Assembly: GCF_001624705.1 (NCBI RefSeq)
Contig: NZ_JSEO01000004.1
Span: 1 to 64,000 of the forward strand
Direction: 5' to 3'
Source of the DNA: Marinomonas sp. SBI8L
GTDB taxonomy: Bacteria; Pseudomonadota; Gammaproteobacteria; Pseudomonadales; Marinomonadaceae
DNA: 64,000 bases
This document shows positions 26,184 to 35,544 of the stretch, piece by piece. The stretch's first letter is position 1. Every line of letters starts with the position of its first letter. The notes beneath the pieces are model-generated. The model was given only the letters and a program-made list of their open reading frames with translations. It did not search any database and had not been told where the DNA came from. The position numbers were made by a program, and so were the translations under genes.

Positions 26184-28664
26184 GAATTTTACCTCTTTCT
26201 GTGTTACGGGGTGAGTATTGGATAATAAGCCTCGTTCTAGCAAAGAGAGTAAATCATAGATTGACTTAACCTCAATACCTCTGGGAATAGATTCCTGAAT
26301 TTCCTTTGCCGCCTCTCTTGATAGTCCGAAATTTATAAGGTTTATCATTCTATCTTCACAAGCTCCTAACTCAAGATAGGTATGAAGCTTCACAGAAACT
26401 TTATCAATTCCTTTCAACTTCATACTGTTAGTTAAAAGGATATGATAGCAACTGAGTGCATTCCTCAATCTAAACGTAATATCATTATTTATAATTTTAA
26501 TTACATTACGCACAGATTGGTTTACATTTGCTGTTGCTGGCTCATTCTTATCCCATGCTATTTGCTCTGTGATTATTTCTTTCAGACTTTTTCCCACAAC
26601 CCACTTTGTAGCGACAACAGAAACATGTTCTATTGAGTAGCCATCACCATTTGTATACACACCAAGTTCAAAGAGTTTTTGAGTAATACGAACTATAGAG
26701 GGATATAAATCTTTCGACTTAGGATGTGGCAATACCCAATCATCATAATTATCTAGAGAGTCAAAAAATAGAGACAAATTATTCTGTTGAATGTAACCAA
26801 TAGTAGGATTAGCTTCTAATATAAACGGCGCTATCCTCAATGCATTACGAGCACTTTCAACATGTTTTATTAGCTGATATTTTTCAGAAGCACTTAACTG
26901 AAGCTCTTCTGCATTTAACCGTTCATCCAAACTACCATTTTCAAGTTCTCTAATTAGTTTATTAGCAATAGTATAAAAGCGGTACTGATCCTCTTTGTCA
27001 TGCGGGTACTTCCCTTGCAGAGCAGAGACAACTAAATGCAGGTCTTCATTTAATGTCTTATAATAAGTAGGAATCTTCTCCTCTTTTACATCACTTTCTT
27101 CAAAATAATCTTGGTATTTCCATGAGTCATGATTCAATAAAAAAACGTTTCCAGAAAAGTGCTCAACCATTCGGCCTGCTCTTCCAGTTATATTGTTAAT
27201 TTTAACTTCTTCTAATTTTTCAGGCTGCTGAGCTCTAATTGGTCTAAAAGGGTTAGTTAGAAATAAGTTCTTCGCTGGAAGATTGACACCTTCTGCAAGA
27301 GTACTTGTGCACACAATGTATTTTATATCTCCAGCTTTGACCAAGTTTTCAACCATTACTCTCACGGAGCTAGGTAAAGGCCCATAATGGAATGCAACAC
27401 CTTTCCTAAGGCTAGAAGCTAGAGTAAAGTTCTTATGAATAAATTGCTCTATATAGTCCGCTGCTTCTTCTAAAGCTGGAGTCGTATCATACTCAAGAAT
27501 TAGTGCGGCTATATCTCTAGCAGTATTCTCACAATGGTTGGTTTGGTTTCGGTATATAATATTGCTCTGACCTTGACCTAATCGAAGAACAACATCAGCA
27601 GTTTTTCTACCTGTAAAGTTTTTTGATATGGTTGCTTTGTCAGAAGTGTTATACCTTTCAACTTCAATGTTTTTACCTTTTAATTCGACAGCTAATAGCA
27701 GTTTTGCAACTGGTGAGTGCCTAGTAATTTCTTTCTGGAATTCAACACCATTAAAAACAGCTGAAAAGGCATTTTGGTAACTATCAGAAGGCATACTAAC
27801 GATAATTTGAGGAGAGCTATCGTCAAGAACCTTTTCTAAAGTTAAATGTAATAAAACACCTCTCCCATCATCAGATATATTGTGAGCTTCATCAATAAAT
27901 AGGTAGTCAAAGCTCAAATCCCCTCGCTGAATAAGCTCATACAAACGCTCTTGAGTCATAACAAAAACGGTCTTTGCACTGAACTCTTCATCCTTAGGGA
28001 CTGTACATATCTCTAGCTCATTCTCGACATCTATTCCTTTTGCTATTTCAAAAACCTTACTTGATACTTCAGATATCAATGCACGGGTTGGCACAACGAT
28101 TGCTGCGAATGCTCCATCCGATTTCACAACTTTGTTTACTAGATACGTAAGAATAATATGTGTTTTTCCCGCGGATGTCGGTGCGATAGTTATGACATCA
28201 TTATCCGAATCAAGGTTACCCCATAGCATCCTCTGAAAGTCAGTTAAAGGAAAAGAAAGCTCATCTACAGAGTTCATTTCTGCCTTCAATTCAAACTTCG
28301 CTGTAGTGTTAAAGCCATAACCCATAATTACATTGGGATGCCTCTTTTCTAGTAATGAGACATTGGGAAAATCTCCAGAGTTAATAAAGATACTCTTTGC
28401 AATAGGAATCAAGTCAGGATAGTCATCACCAGCAATATCTAGAATCATAGCAAGCAAAGCGACCGCTTCTTTCTTTAGCTTTTCATCTTCACATTTGTGG
28501 AATACTTGAATTGACGTTGAAAGGCGCTTAACTAAACTTCTATCCAAATGTGGCTTATTGCCAGCAAGTTGCTCTACGTACTGTCCGAAGACTACATTTC
28601 TATCCTGCTCAAAATCATCATGTAAGAGGATATCTCTCCCAAGCTTTAACGCAATCCTACTCAT
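26169..28664 (-). CDS. hamB: Hachiman defence helicase HamB
   Basis: An 831-residue superfamily 2 helicase. Walker A TIAPTSAGKTHI is at about 159-170, the DEAH box (FIDEAHNISDD) at 258-261 and the motif VI region in NNITGRAGRMVEHF near 500. In Hachiman systems HamB surveys DNA and on phage infection releases the HamA nuclease. The ATG overlaps the end of the upstream gene by 4 bp (ATGA), the usual hamA-hamB coupling. The C-terminal 250 residues are helical without recognised domain. Length fits HamB proteins. Its 3' end overlaps the convergent unknown gene by 15 bp, so transcripts may interfere. Confidence 0.9.
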   Translation of the reverse strand: MSRIALKLGRDILLHDDFEQDRNVVFGQYVEQLAGNKPHLDRSLVKRLSTSIQVFHKCEDEKLKKEAVALLAMILDIAGDDYPDLIPIAKSIFINSGDFPNVSLLEKRHPNVIMGYGFNTTAKFELKAEMNSVDELSFPLTDFQRMLWGNLDSDNDVITIAPTSAGKTHIILTYLVNKVVKSDGAFAAIVVPTRALISEVSSKVFEIAKGIDVENELEICTVPKDEEFSAKTVFVMTQERLYELIQRGDLSFDYLFIDEAHNISDDGRGVLLHLTLEKVLDDSSPQIIVSMPSDSYQNAFSAVFNGVEFQKEITRHSPVAKLLLAVELKGKNIEVERYNTSDKATISKNFTGRKTADVVLRLGQGQSNIIYRNQTNHCENTARDIAALILEYDTTPALEEAADYIEQFIHKNFTLASSLRKGVAFHYGPLPSSVRVMVENLVKAGDIKYIVCTSTLAEGVNLPAKNLFLTNPFRPIRAQQPEKLEEVKINNITGRAGRMVEHFSGNVFLLNHDSWKYQDYFEESDVKEEKIPTYYKTLNEDLHLVVSALQGKYPHDKEDQYRFYTIANKLIRELENGSLDERLNAEELQLSASEKYQLIKHVESARNALRIAPFILEANPTIGYIQQNNLSLFFDSLDNYDDWVLPHPKSKDLYPSIVRITQKLFELGVYTNGDGYSIEHVSVVATKWVVGKSLKEIITEQIAWDKNEPATANVNQSVRNVIKIINNDITFRLRNALSCYHILLTNSMKLKGIDKVSVKLHTYLELGACEDRMINLINFGLSREAAKEIQESIPRGIEVKSIYDLLSLLERGLLSNTHPVTQKEVKFLLSQ

Positions 28665-29554
28665 TTTGTGATTCCCATGTATAAGATAAATTCATCGACT
28701 AACTTGTCAACACATCCGAAAGGCAACATCAATAAAGTAACTTCCTCAATTTCGAGCTTCTGCTTTTCAACTTTGCTAAAAAAATCACCAACATATTGGC
28801 AGGCAAGCTCTTGGTAGTGTTTCAAAAATGATGCTTCATTCTCAAAAATAATGTCTGGCTGAGTAAAACCAATAAAGCAAGGAGAGTGGATTTTATCTTC
28901 TAAATCTGCGCCATATGGGTTTAGATAGGTCAAGATTGTTTCTTCAAGTTCATCTGTCAAATTTGGAAAGTCGAGATAACTGTCTAATAATAAAAACTCG
29001 TCTTCAAATTTACCTTTTGCGTTAGCAATTGAGCTTGTAGCATCTGCTGCTGCTGATTTAAAGTTTTTATGCAGCTTGGATTCTCCCAAATAAACTCTAA
29101 ACCCGTCACCTAAAAACTGCCCATGAACAGCGTCAGCACCAAAAACAGGCATCCTAGGATTAGTTTTCATTGAGATTTTACTCAGCAATTTAGGTGCTTG
29201 GATATACACATCTAACAAGGTAAACAAAATCAGCTCCCCAAGCTCACCTTTGGCAGTATGCTTACTTAGTTTTTTAATCGCTTTATCAAAAAGATCCACC
29301 ATCGCAGTATCAGAGGCTCTCCCTAACTTTTTTTGCATTTCTTTATAGGAAAAAACAAAATTTTGAAGAACTCCTTCTTTGATACACTCAAAAAGAGCAT
29401 CATGCGAAGTCTTTTTATCCTCAACACTTGGTAAGTAAATCAACAGAGTTTCAACTCTTCTACCATCATTCAGTTTGAACGATATAGGTGCTTTTTTTAG
29501 AACATCTTTTATTTTATTTGGATTTTGTAACTGAACTTGAAGTGAACTACTCAT
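28661..29554 (-). CDS. hamA: Hachiman defence nuclease HamA (DUF1837)
   Basis: 297 residues of the DUF1837 / HamA family. The PD-(D/E)XK-type nuclease core is seen as E107 in GELGEL, D141 in GADAVH, and E158/K160 in LGESK. Family knowledge: HamA is held inactive by HamB and, once freed, degrades DNA without sequence preference, causing abortive defence. The four-base overlap with hamB and the gene order hamA-hamB on one strand are typical. Its promoter must lie in the AT-rich region 29555-29926. Sequence composition is AT-rich like hamB and unlike the flanking MFS fragment. Confidence 0.9.
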   Translation of the reverse strand: MSSSLQVQLQNPNKIKDVLKKAPISFKLNDGRRVETLLIYLPSVEDKKTSHDALFECIKEGVLQNFVFSYKEMQKKLGRASDTAMVDLFDKAIKKLSKHTAKGELGELILFTLLDVYIQAPKLLSKISMKTNPRMPVFGADAVHGQFLGDGFRVYLGESKLHKNFKSAAADATSSIANAKGKFEDEFLLLDSYLDFPNLTDELEETILTYLNPYGADLEDKIHSPCFIGFTQPDIIFENEASFLKHYQELACQYVGDFFSKVEKQKLEIEEVTLLMLPFGCVDKLVDEFILYMGITK

Positions 29555-29926
29555 CTGAAGCTGATTCCTAGTAACATAGAAAACTTACAGTTAGATTTTT
29601 AAACAAGAAAGCTATTCTAAAAGAGATTAATAACAACATCACCTGAACAAGATTCACTTCGTTCTTTTTAAAACTTTATGTTTGAAGGCATAACAGATTT
29701 CATTAATTAATGACTAACCGAAAGGCTTTTTTATATTTGAGGCGAAAAAACTAATGCTAGAACTTCTTGAGAATAAGCGAAAACTTAAAGAAAAATGTTT
29801 ACAAGAATTAATCCAAAACTGACATCCTCAAATAGAATTAAAACTCCTCCAATATTAAATAAATGACATCATAATTTTCACGGTAGGGACTTAAATGGGA
29901 TAAAAAATGGGTTACTTCCTAAACTA
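29555..29926. other. Non-coding region between hamA and right island boundary
   Basis: About 370 bp, very AT-rich. It should contain the hamA promoter on the minus strand. The only frames are short, such as a 22-codon one at 29754-29822 with a distant GAGG. No recombinase fragment, tRNA or inverted terminal repeat is seen. Confidence 0.5.
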
Positions 29927-30038
29927 CAGCGCTCAATATAGCCAAGTCGACGGCTTCACACTCGTTTACAGTTGGATACTTGCCGCAGCCTGTCTCGCCG
30001 CACTTTGGTGCCAGAGAATGCAAAAAGCGAAAGCTTAG
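29927..30038 (+). pseudogene. MFS 3'-end fragment, right boundary repeat of Hachiman island
   Basis: This encodes the last 33 or so residues of the MFS protein (SAQYSQVDGFTL...QRMQKAKA, shown in part) in frame to a stop at 30036-30038, with no gene upstream. It duplicates 24997-25102. Because the intact binding-protein gene at 30073 follows it at natural convergent distance, this copy is probably the ancestral 3' end, cut off from its gene by insertion of the island. Confidence 0.9.
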
Positions 30039-30072
30039 AGTAAATAAAAACAGCTTGATCACATCACTTCGC

Positions 30073-31161
30073 TTAGTCCAACTCACTTAATTCTAAAGCA
30101 CTCTCCCAACTGCGGATAAAACGGCTTTGTTTAGCATGATCTCGACCAACCAATAGTTGCTGGTCTAGCTCTATGATGCGGGTGGGATGTGATCGTTTTT
30201 TACTGAGGTTGATTGCTTGGCTTGCATCGCCGATGGGGAAGAGTAGGTTTTCCGACAACATTAAACTTTGTACTTTTTCAGATAATAAGAAGTCAATGAA
30301 TTTACCAGCATCTTCGGCATTTGGCGCAAGTTTAGGGATTAACACTGAACGCATCATAAGCAGGGTGTAATCTGTTGGCATTATCATGGTGAGTCTAGGG
30401 TCACCCAAAGCACGCTTATGCGCATAAGAGCCCACTAGGTTATAACCAAGCAATAAGTCCCCTGCGGCCACATCATCTATCATGGCACTAGTACAACAGT
30501 AGGTTTTCACCTTGTGGCTACCAAAGGCCTCAATCATACGGCCCCATGTGGCGTCAGCTTGGCGAGCATCTTGGCTCGCTAATAAATAACCTACTCCACT
30601 TTTACGAATATCATAGGTGCCTATCTTGCCGTGAAAGGCTTGGCTGTGATGACGCATTATTTGTAATAAATCCAACCGATTTTTTGGTAGTTCACCACCT
30701 GGAAACAGATTCTGGTTTACCAACATCACCACGGGTTCTAACGAGAAAGCAAAGATTTGATTCCGCCACTTTGCCATTTCTGGTAGGGCTTGAGTCATAC
30801 TGGATTGATAGGTTTTGGCATAGGCATCATTAACCAGCTTCAATTGTAAATCCATCGCACTGCTAACAATCAAGCTGGCTTTGGGCCTGTCTTTTTCTGC
30901 CATCACCTTATGATAGAGTTCGAGGGAATTCACATCATAATAGGCAACTTTAGTCGCTGGATAGGTTTCAACAAAAGCTTTTAAAATAGGTTCAAACGCA
31001 TCAAGGTCGACTGTGGAGTAGATATTTAAAGTTCTCTGCTCTTGGAAGAAGTTACCTCCTTGGTCCAACGCTGAGTCAGATTCGTACACAACAGGGTTTG
31101 CCATTAAGCTTGCCACATAAGCAAATATGAGTGCGACCAACACTTTTTTCAGACTTCTCAT
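30073..31161 (-). CDS. Periplasmic solute-binding protein linked to two-component system
   Basis: 362 residues. A signal peptide at 1-22 (basic start, hydrophobic core, MANPVV cleavage region) is followed by a family 1 / Fe(III)-type extracellular binding-protein fold with STVDLDAFEPILKAF and GDLLLGYNL motifs. No ABC permease or ATPase lies near. Its start overlaps the histidine kinase gene by 4 bp (ATGA), and order on the strand is regulator, kinase, binding protein. This resembles PgtC-type proteins, in which a binding protein delivers the ligand signal to the kinase, so I infer a sensory accessory rather than a transporter part. The 3' end forms the right edge of the Hachiman island target. 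Confidence 0.85.
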   Translation of the reverse strand: MRSLKKVLVALIFAYVASLMANPVVYESDSALDQGGNFFQEQRTLNIYSTVDLDAFEPILKAFVETYPATKVAYYDVNSLELYHKVMAEKDRPKASLIVSSAMDLQLKLVNDAYAKTYQSSMTQALPEMAKWRNQIFAFSLEPVVMLVNQNLFPGGELPKNRLDLLQIMRHHSQAFHGKIGTYDIRKSGVGYLLASQDARQADATWGRMIEAFGSHKVKTYCCTSAMIDDVAAGDLLLGYNLVGSYAHKRALGDPRLTMIMPTDYTLLMMRSVLIPKLAPNAEDAGKFIDFLLSEKVQSLMLSENLLFPIGDASQAINLSKKRSHPTRIIELDQQLLVGRDHAKQSRFIRSWESALELSELD

Positions 31162-32618
31162 AACTCACCTTCTCGATCAAAATATAAAGGGAAATCTACA
31201 CTGATAGTCGCCCCTTTAGGCTGAGTGTCAGTCACTTTGATTTTTCCTTGATGCCTATCACTAATTTCTTTTACCATGGCAAGCCCTACTCCTGTGCCTG
31301 ATATTTCATAGTTAGCTCGATAAAAGCGTTCAAACACTCGCTTTTTCTCGTCATCAGCTATCCCATCCCCATAATCGATAATGCTTAATCTTACAGATTG
31401 CACATCTTGTTTGATGCGGATTTCAACCAGTTGCTCATTCTGATCATTTAGGCCATTACCTGCACTGTATCTCACCGCATTATCGAGAAGGTTGTTAAGC
31501 ATTTGTTGTAGAGAAAAAGCCTCCCCAAGTATCATTACTTTACTGGTGTCTGATTCGAAAGATAAGTGAATCCCTTGCCTTAAAGCCGCGACAGCTTGCT
31601 CCATACAAGACTGCTTTATAAGAGCAACCAAATCCAGCGGAATGAGACGCTGAGTTTGCAGGCGGTGAGACACCACGGCCTGATTAAGTAAGATGGTCAC
31701 AGTTTCACTTAAGGTTTCACTTTGCTGCACTATCTGCTCTAGGGCTTCTTCTTGCCTTTCTGGTGTGGTTTGATCTCTGGCATTTTCAGCTAGCGCTTTA
31801 AGGCTGGCTAGAGGTGTGCGTAATTGATGCGCTGATTCTGCCGTGTAATTTTCAAGCTGCTCTAAGTTTTTATTTAACCGCGCCATAAAATGATTAAGGG
31901 CAATTTTAAGTTGGTAAGTTTCTTTTGGTGTATCCAACTTGATAGGTGTTAAATCACCGGGCTGTCTTTCTTCCAGTAATTCTTCAATACGATGCAATGG
32001 GTTAAGTACCAGATGGCTCCCCAACATGATAAGCACTATGGCGACAATTGCGATTAAGAGAATCACTTGTACTGCACGGGTAGTAATAGAAGACGCCATG
32101 GTTTCACGGGACAAACGAGTTTGCCCTAATAAAATGGTTACGCTACCTTGGATATTTGCTTCGGTGACATCTCTTTCCAGCCAAACAAGCCTTATCATTT
32201 CACCAGAAAAAGTTTGATTATAAAACTGAGGTTTGCCTAATTCAGACGGTGACGGTGGTGTACTTTCGAGACTTTGATTTCCTGTAATATAACCATCAAC
32301 CGAGCTTTCGACACGATAAAAAATTCTATCTTCGTTAGCCTGTGCCAAGGTAGAAAAAGCAGACCAAGGAATATCAATGGATAAGCGCCCATCCTCTGCG
32401 AGTATGTTTTCATCCATTTGCAATAAAGCACTTAGCAATAGTCTATCGTAGGATAAATCCGCCAACCTTTGGCTATAGTTAAACACCAGATTAATCGCGA
32501 TAAGCGCAATAACACTTATCACGCCAGCACCAGATAAAATAAAGCGCTTTCTTAGAGAAGGCGCTTTTTGTAGCTCTAACGCTTCATTTTCAGCCAGACT
32601 AGCTGATTTCTGCCACAT
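31158..32618 (-). CDS. Sensor histidine kinase, TctE/QseC-like
   Basis: 486 residues: TM1 at about 27-50, a periplasmic domain of some 120 residues, TM2 near 180-205, HAMP, then the dimerisation domain with phospho-His in ESAHQLRTPL, the N-box NLLDNAVRYS and G-boxes DYGDGIAD and GTGVGLAMV. It belongs to the kinases that govern tricarboxylate and related carboxylate uptake. It overlaps the regulator gene by 20 bp and the binding-protein gene by 4 bp, a tightly coupled three-gene unit. The adjacent tctCBA operon on the same strand is its likely target. The sensed carboxylate is not known. Confidence 0.93.
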   Translation of the reverse strand: MWQKSASLAENEALELQKAPSLRKRFILSGAGVISVIALIAINLVFNYSQRLADLSYDRLLLSALLQMDENILAEDGRLSIDIPWSAFSTLAQANEDRIFYRVESSVDGYITGNQSLESTPPSPSELGKPQFYNQTFSGEMIRLVWLERDVTEANIQGSVTILLGQTRLSRETMASSITTRAVQVILLIAIVAIVLIMLGSHLVLNPLHRIEELLEERQPGDLTPIKLDTPKETYQLKIALNHFMARLNKNLEQLENYTAESAHQLRTPLASLKALAENARDQTTPERQEEALEQIVQQSETLSETVTILLNQAVVSHRLQTQRLIPLDLVALIKQSCMEQAVAALRQGIHLSFESDTSKVMILGEAFSLQQMLNNLLDNAVRYSAGNGLNDQNEQLVEIRIKQDVQSVRLSIIDYGDGIADDEKKRVFERFYRANYEISGTGVGLAMVKEISDRHQGKIKVTDTQPKGATISVDFPLYFDREGEL

Positions 32619-33264
32619 AACCCAAACCCCTTAAGGTGCTTATGGTAAGTGAGCTCTTCACCAATTTTTTACGTAATCGACCCACATAAAGCTCAATGGC
32701 ATTTGGCCCTGGGGTTTCATCGTAATTAAATAAATGCTCGGTAATTTCATCCTTACTTAATACTCGGCCAAGGTGTCCGACAAACACTTCCAGCAAACAA
32801 AACTCACGATTTGTCACTGGCTGTATTTCACCATTCACTGTTACTTGGCGAGCATCCCTATCAATGGTCAAATTACCATGCTCTGTAATATTCGCCGCAT
32901 AACCATGATGCCTTCTTAGCAAAGCACGGCAACGGGCTTCTAATTCTCGAAAATTAAAGGGCTTAGTTAAATAATCATCAGCTCCAGCATCGAGAAGAAT
33001 CACCCTATCATCCATTTGATCTCTTGCGGTCAAGATCAAAACAGGGGTCTCATTTGCTCTGGCCCTTAATTGTTTGAGAATTTGCAGGCCAGACATGCCC
33101 GGCAAATTGAGATCTAAAATAATCAGATCCAATGTTTGGTACTTTAGAATTTCATTTGCTTGTTCGCCATTCGTTACAAGATCTGCCCCATGACCCAAGC
33201 TTGTCAGGCGATCACAGATCGCTTGACCTAAAACTTCAGTGTCTTCTACAACCAATACACGCAT
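32599..33264 (-). CDS. OmpR-family response regulator, TctD-like
   Basis: 221 residues: receiver with acidic pair in VVEDTE, phosphoacceptor Asp in LILDLNLPG and Lys in TKPFNF, followed by an OmpR/PhoB winged helix (NREFCLLEVF, then NAIELYVGRLRKKL). It pairs with the overlapping kinase gene. The ATG at 33264 with AGAGAG six bases upstream is preferred over one two codons earlier. It lies 171 bp downstream of tctA on the same strand, beyond a terminator at 33371, so it has its own promoter. Confidence 0.94.
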   Translation of the reverse strand: MRVLVVEDTEVLGQAICDRLTSLGHGADLVTNGEQANEILKYQTLDLIILDLNLPGMSGLQILKQLRARANETPVLILTARDQMDDRVILLDAGADDYLTKPFNFRELEARCRALLRRHHGYAANITEHGNLTIDRDARQVTVNGEIQPVTNREFCLLEVFVGHLGRVLSKDEITEHLFNYDETPGPNAIELYVGRLRKKLVKSSLTISTLRGLGYVAEIS

Positions 33265-33370
33265 AAACATCTCTCTTGCTGATCTTATTTTTATAATTAG
33301 CTTTTTTATTTAGTCTCTAACGCTTTTTATTGATCCCTTGATATCAATAGATTATAGCCTTTCAAACGTA

Positions 33371-33402
33371 AAAAATTCGGAGCAGTCTGGCTGCTCCGAA
33401 TT
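33371..33402 (-). terminator. Intrinsic terminator after tctA
   Basis: A perfect 12-bp inverted repeat (33374-33385 and 33391-33402, AATTCGGAGCAG and its complement) with a 5-nt loop. On the minus strand it is followed directly by TTTTTACG. It lies 34 bp after the tctA stop and ends the tct operon transcript. Confidence 0.92.
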
Positions 33403-33435
33403 CCATTTCTTAGACGGTTTCGTCTGTTTAAAAAT

Positions 33436-34956
33436 CTAACTCGATGTTGCTTCTTTAGATTTTGACATTTTTGCTCGAACCATAGGCCCAACAATAACTG
33501 GAAGTACCAAACCAAGAATCGCTACGGTCCAAAGACCAATACTTAAACCACTGTTTAGTAGAATACTCCAGTCACCATCAGATAATACCAAGGCATGACG
33601 AAGGCTTTTTTCCATTTCAGGCCCAAGTAGCATACCTAAAATAACAGGTACTAAAGGCACATCAACTTTACGTAAAACATAACCAATCACACCAAAACCA
33701 ACCATGAAATAAAGGTCTAGGGCACTGTGACTTACTGAGTAAATACCAACAGATGCGACCAAGGTAACAATCGGCATTAGGTATTTAGGCGGTACGCTAA
33801 GCAACTTAACAAATATACCTATCATTGGAATATTCAGTAATAAGAGTACTAGGTTACCAACAAACAAAGCCGCGATTACACCCCAAACTAAATCTGCATT
33901 TTGAGTAAATAACATAGGGCCAGGTGTCACGTTTAGTGAGATCAACATAGCAAGTAACACGGCGGTTGTACCACTACCAGGTACACCTAAAGTCAACATA
34001 GGAACAAGCGCCCCTGATGCCGCGCCGTTATTACCCGCTTCTGGTGCTGCAATACCACGAGTATCACCTTTACCAAACTCTCCTTTATCACCAACGACTT
34101 TCTTTTCAAGCGTATAACTGATGAAGCTCCCCAAAGAAGCACCTGCTCCTGGCAATACACCTGAAACGAAACCAAGTAAGGCACCACGAAGTGACGTAGG
34201 TAAAACCTTAACAATATCGCCCATAGTCAGTTTTAGCTTATTAATAGCCACTTTTTTAAGGCCATCACCCGCATGCTTTTCGATGAAAAAGAGTAATTCA
34301 CTGATCGCAAACAAACCAACAATAGCGATAATAAAGTCCACCCCTTCAAATAACTCTAGGGTGTTATAGGTATAACGCTGCACACCACTTGAGATATCAA
34401 TACCAACAGAAGCAATCATCAAACCTAAAGCCGCCGCCATTAGGGTTTTAAATTGGTTTTTACCTGTGATACCACCTAAGGTCGCAAAGGCTAATGCAAA
34501 TAAAGCAAAGTATTCTGAAGGACCAAACTTAAGCGCAAATTTCGCCAAGATAGGAGCAAGAATCACAAGACCTATGGTGGCAATAAAACTACCAATAAAA
34601 GAGGCAATAGCAGAGATAGCCAAAGCTTCAGCCGCCTTACCCTTTAACGCCATAGGATAACCATCAATACAGGTCATCATGGCAGGTTCATCACCTGGGA
34701 TATTGAGCAAGATGGAGGAAATACGTCCACCATACATGGCACCGGCATAAACAGAGGTTAACAATATCAAAGAAGATGTTGGCGATAACCCTAAACTAAA
34801 CGCAAGAGGGATAAGAATCGCAACACCATTTGCAGGGCCAAGGCCAGGCAAAGCACCAATTAAAGTACCTAAGATGGCACCTATAATGGCAAACATCAGG
34901 CTTTCTGGGATTAAGGCAACAGCAAAACCCTGCATTAAAAAATCTAAGGTTTCCAT
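33436..34956 (-). CDS. tctA: Tripartite tricarboxylate transporter, large permease TctA
   Basis: 506 residues, about twelve transmembrane segments, TctA family (PF01970-type). Signature parts are GALPGLGPANGVAILIPL near the N-terminus, with the related GVLPGAGASLGSFISY later, and GVPGSGTTAVLL. TctA carries the substrate through the membrane, driven by an ion gradient, after delivery by the TctC binding protein. Two bases separate it from tctB. Substrate could be citrate or another tri- or dicarboxylate; sequence alone does not say. Confidence 0.95.
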   Translation of the reverse strand: METLDFLMQGFAVALIPESLMFAIIGAILGTLIGALPGLGPANGVAILIPLAFSLGLSPTSSLILLTSVYAGAMYGGRISSILLNIPGDEPAMMTCIDGYPMALKGKAAEALAISAIASFIGSFIATIGLVILAPILAKFALKFGPSEYFALFALAFATLGGITGKNQFKTLMAAALGLMIASVGIDISSGVQRYTYNTLELFEGVDFIIAIVGLFAISELLFFIEKHAGDGLKKVAINKLKLTMGDIVKVLPTSLRGALLGFVSGVLPGAGASLGSFISYTLEKKVVGDKGEFGKGDTRGIAAPEAGNNGAASGALVPMLTLGVPGSGTTAVLLAMLISLNVTPGPMLFTQNADLVWGVIAALFVGNLVLLLLNIPMIGIFVKLLSVPPKYLMPIVTLVASVGIYSVSHSALDLYFMVGFGVIGYVLRKVDVPLVPVILGMLLGPEMEKSLRHALVLSDGDWSILLNSGLSIGLWTVAILGLVLPVIVGPMVRAKMSKSKEATSS

Positions 34957-34958
34957 AG

Positions 34959-35399
34959 TTATAACTCCAATAAACCAAGAGGTAGTGCAAGTTCCAGCAC
35001 ATTATTAAAGATCAAGAAGATAGCCACCGAACTACTCACGCCTATGATGAGGCTCATCTTCAAGTCAGCCCCCATACGCCAAGCAAGGTAAGTTACGACA
35101 CCAACAGCTGCTGGGATAAAGCCAAGCGGCTCAATCGCCCAAGCAAACACTAAGATGGCAACGACAACACTAATCAGCTCAAGCAACATAGGTAGAACAG
35201 GCCAAGCTTCATCTGGATCTGGTTTAAGCATCATGTAAATGGCGCTGGCACCAAGAAAGAAGGATAAAATGATAGGAAAGGTTTCAGGGCCAACACTTTC
35301 TTCGCCGCCAAAGGGTTCAGGAAATTGTGTTGCTTCCCACCCGTAGACTACAGCTAGAATTAGCATCAACATGCCAAATACACGATCGTTTAAGCGCAT
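34959..35399 (-). CDS. tctB: Tripartite tricarboxylate transporter, small permease TctB
   Basis: 146 residues with four hydrophobic helices, the expected size of TctB. It has low sequence conservation, but the PETFPIILSFFLGASAIY segment and the position between tctC and tctA are diagnostic. It forms the membrane complex with TctA. Its 3' end is 2 bp from the tctA start, and a hairpin at 35491 separates it from tctC. Confidence 0.92.
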   Translation of the reverse strand: MRLNDRVFGMLMLILAVVYGWEATQFPEPFGGEESVGPETFPIILSFFLGASAIYMMLKPDPDEAWPVLPMLLELISVVVAILVFAWAIEPLGFIPAAVGVVTYLAWRMGADLKMSLIIGVSSSVAIFLIFNNVLELALPLGLLEL

Positions 35400-35490
35400 G
35401 ATTGTGCTCCAAAAATAAATTGATCAAGGGTAACGAGTTGAATAAGACAAGGCTTATTCAATATTTAAAGCGGATAGCTTTAATCTAATT

Positions 35491-35528
35491 AAAAAGGGTT
35501 GGGCAGTGAGACTAATAACTGCCCAACC
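35491..35528 (-). terminator. Attenuator hairpin between tctC and tctBA
   Basis: GGTTGGGCAGT (35497-35507) pairs with ACTGCCCAACC (35518-35528) around a 10-nt loop; the minus strand then reads CTTTTTAATT. Placed 17 bp after the tctC stop, it should end most transcripts there and give more binding protein than permease. Confidence 0.85.
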
Positions 35529-35544
35529 AAACACCTCGAGGAGG

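Noticed and set aside
29754-29822. 22-codon frame in the Hachiman island right part, considered as recombinase remnant
   Set aside because: Too short, poor ribosome site, no motif of any recombinase.
25103-29926. Integrase or transposase inside the Hachiman island
   Set aside because: All three genes were read; none has a tyrosine or serine recombinase or DDE motif, and no inverted terminal repeats were found.
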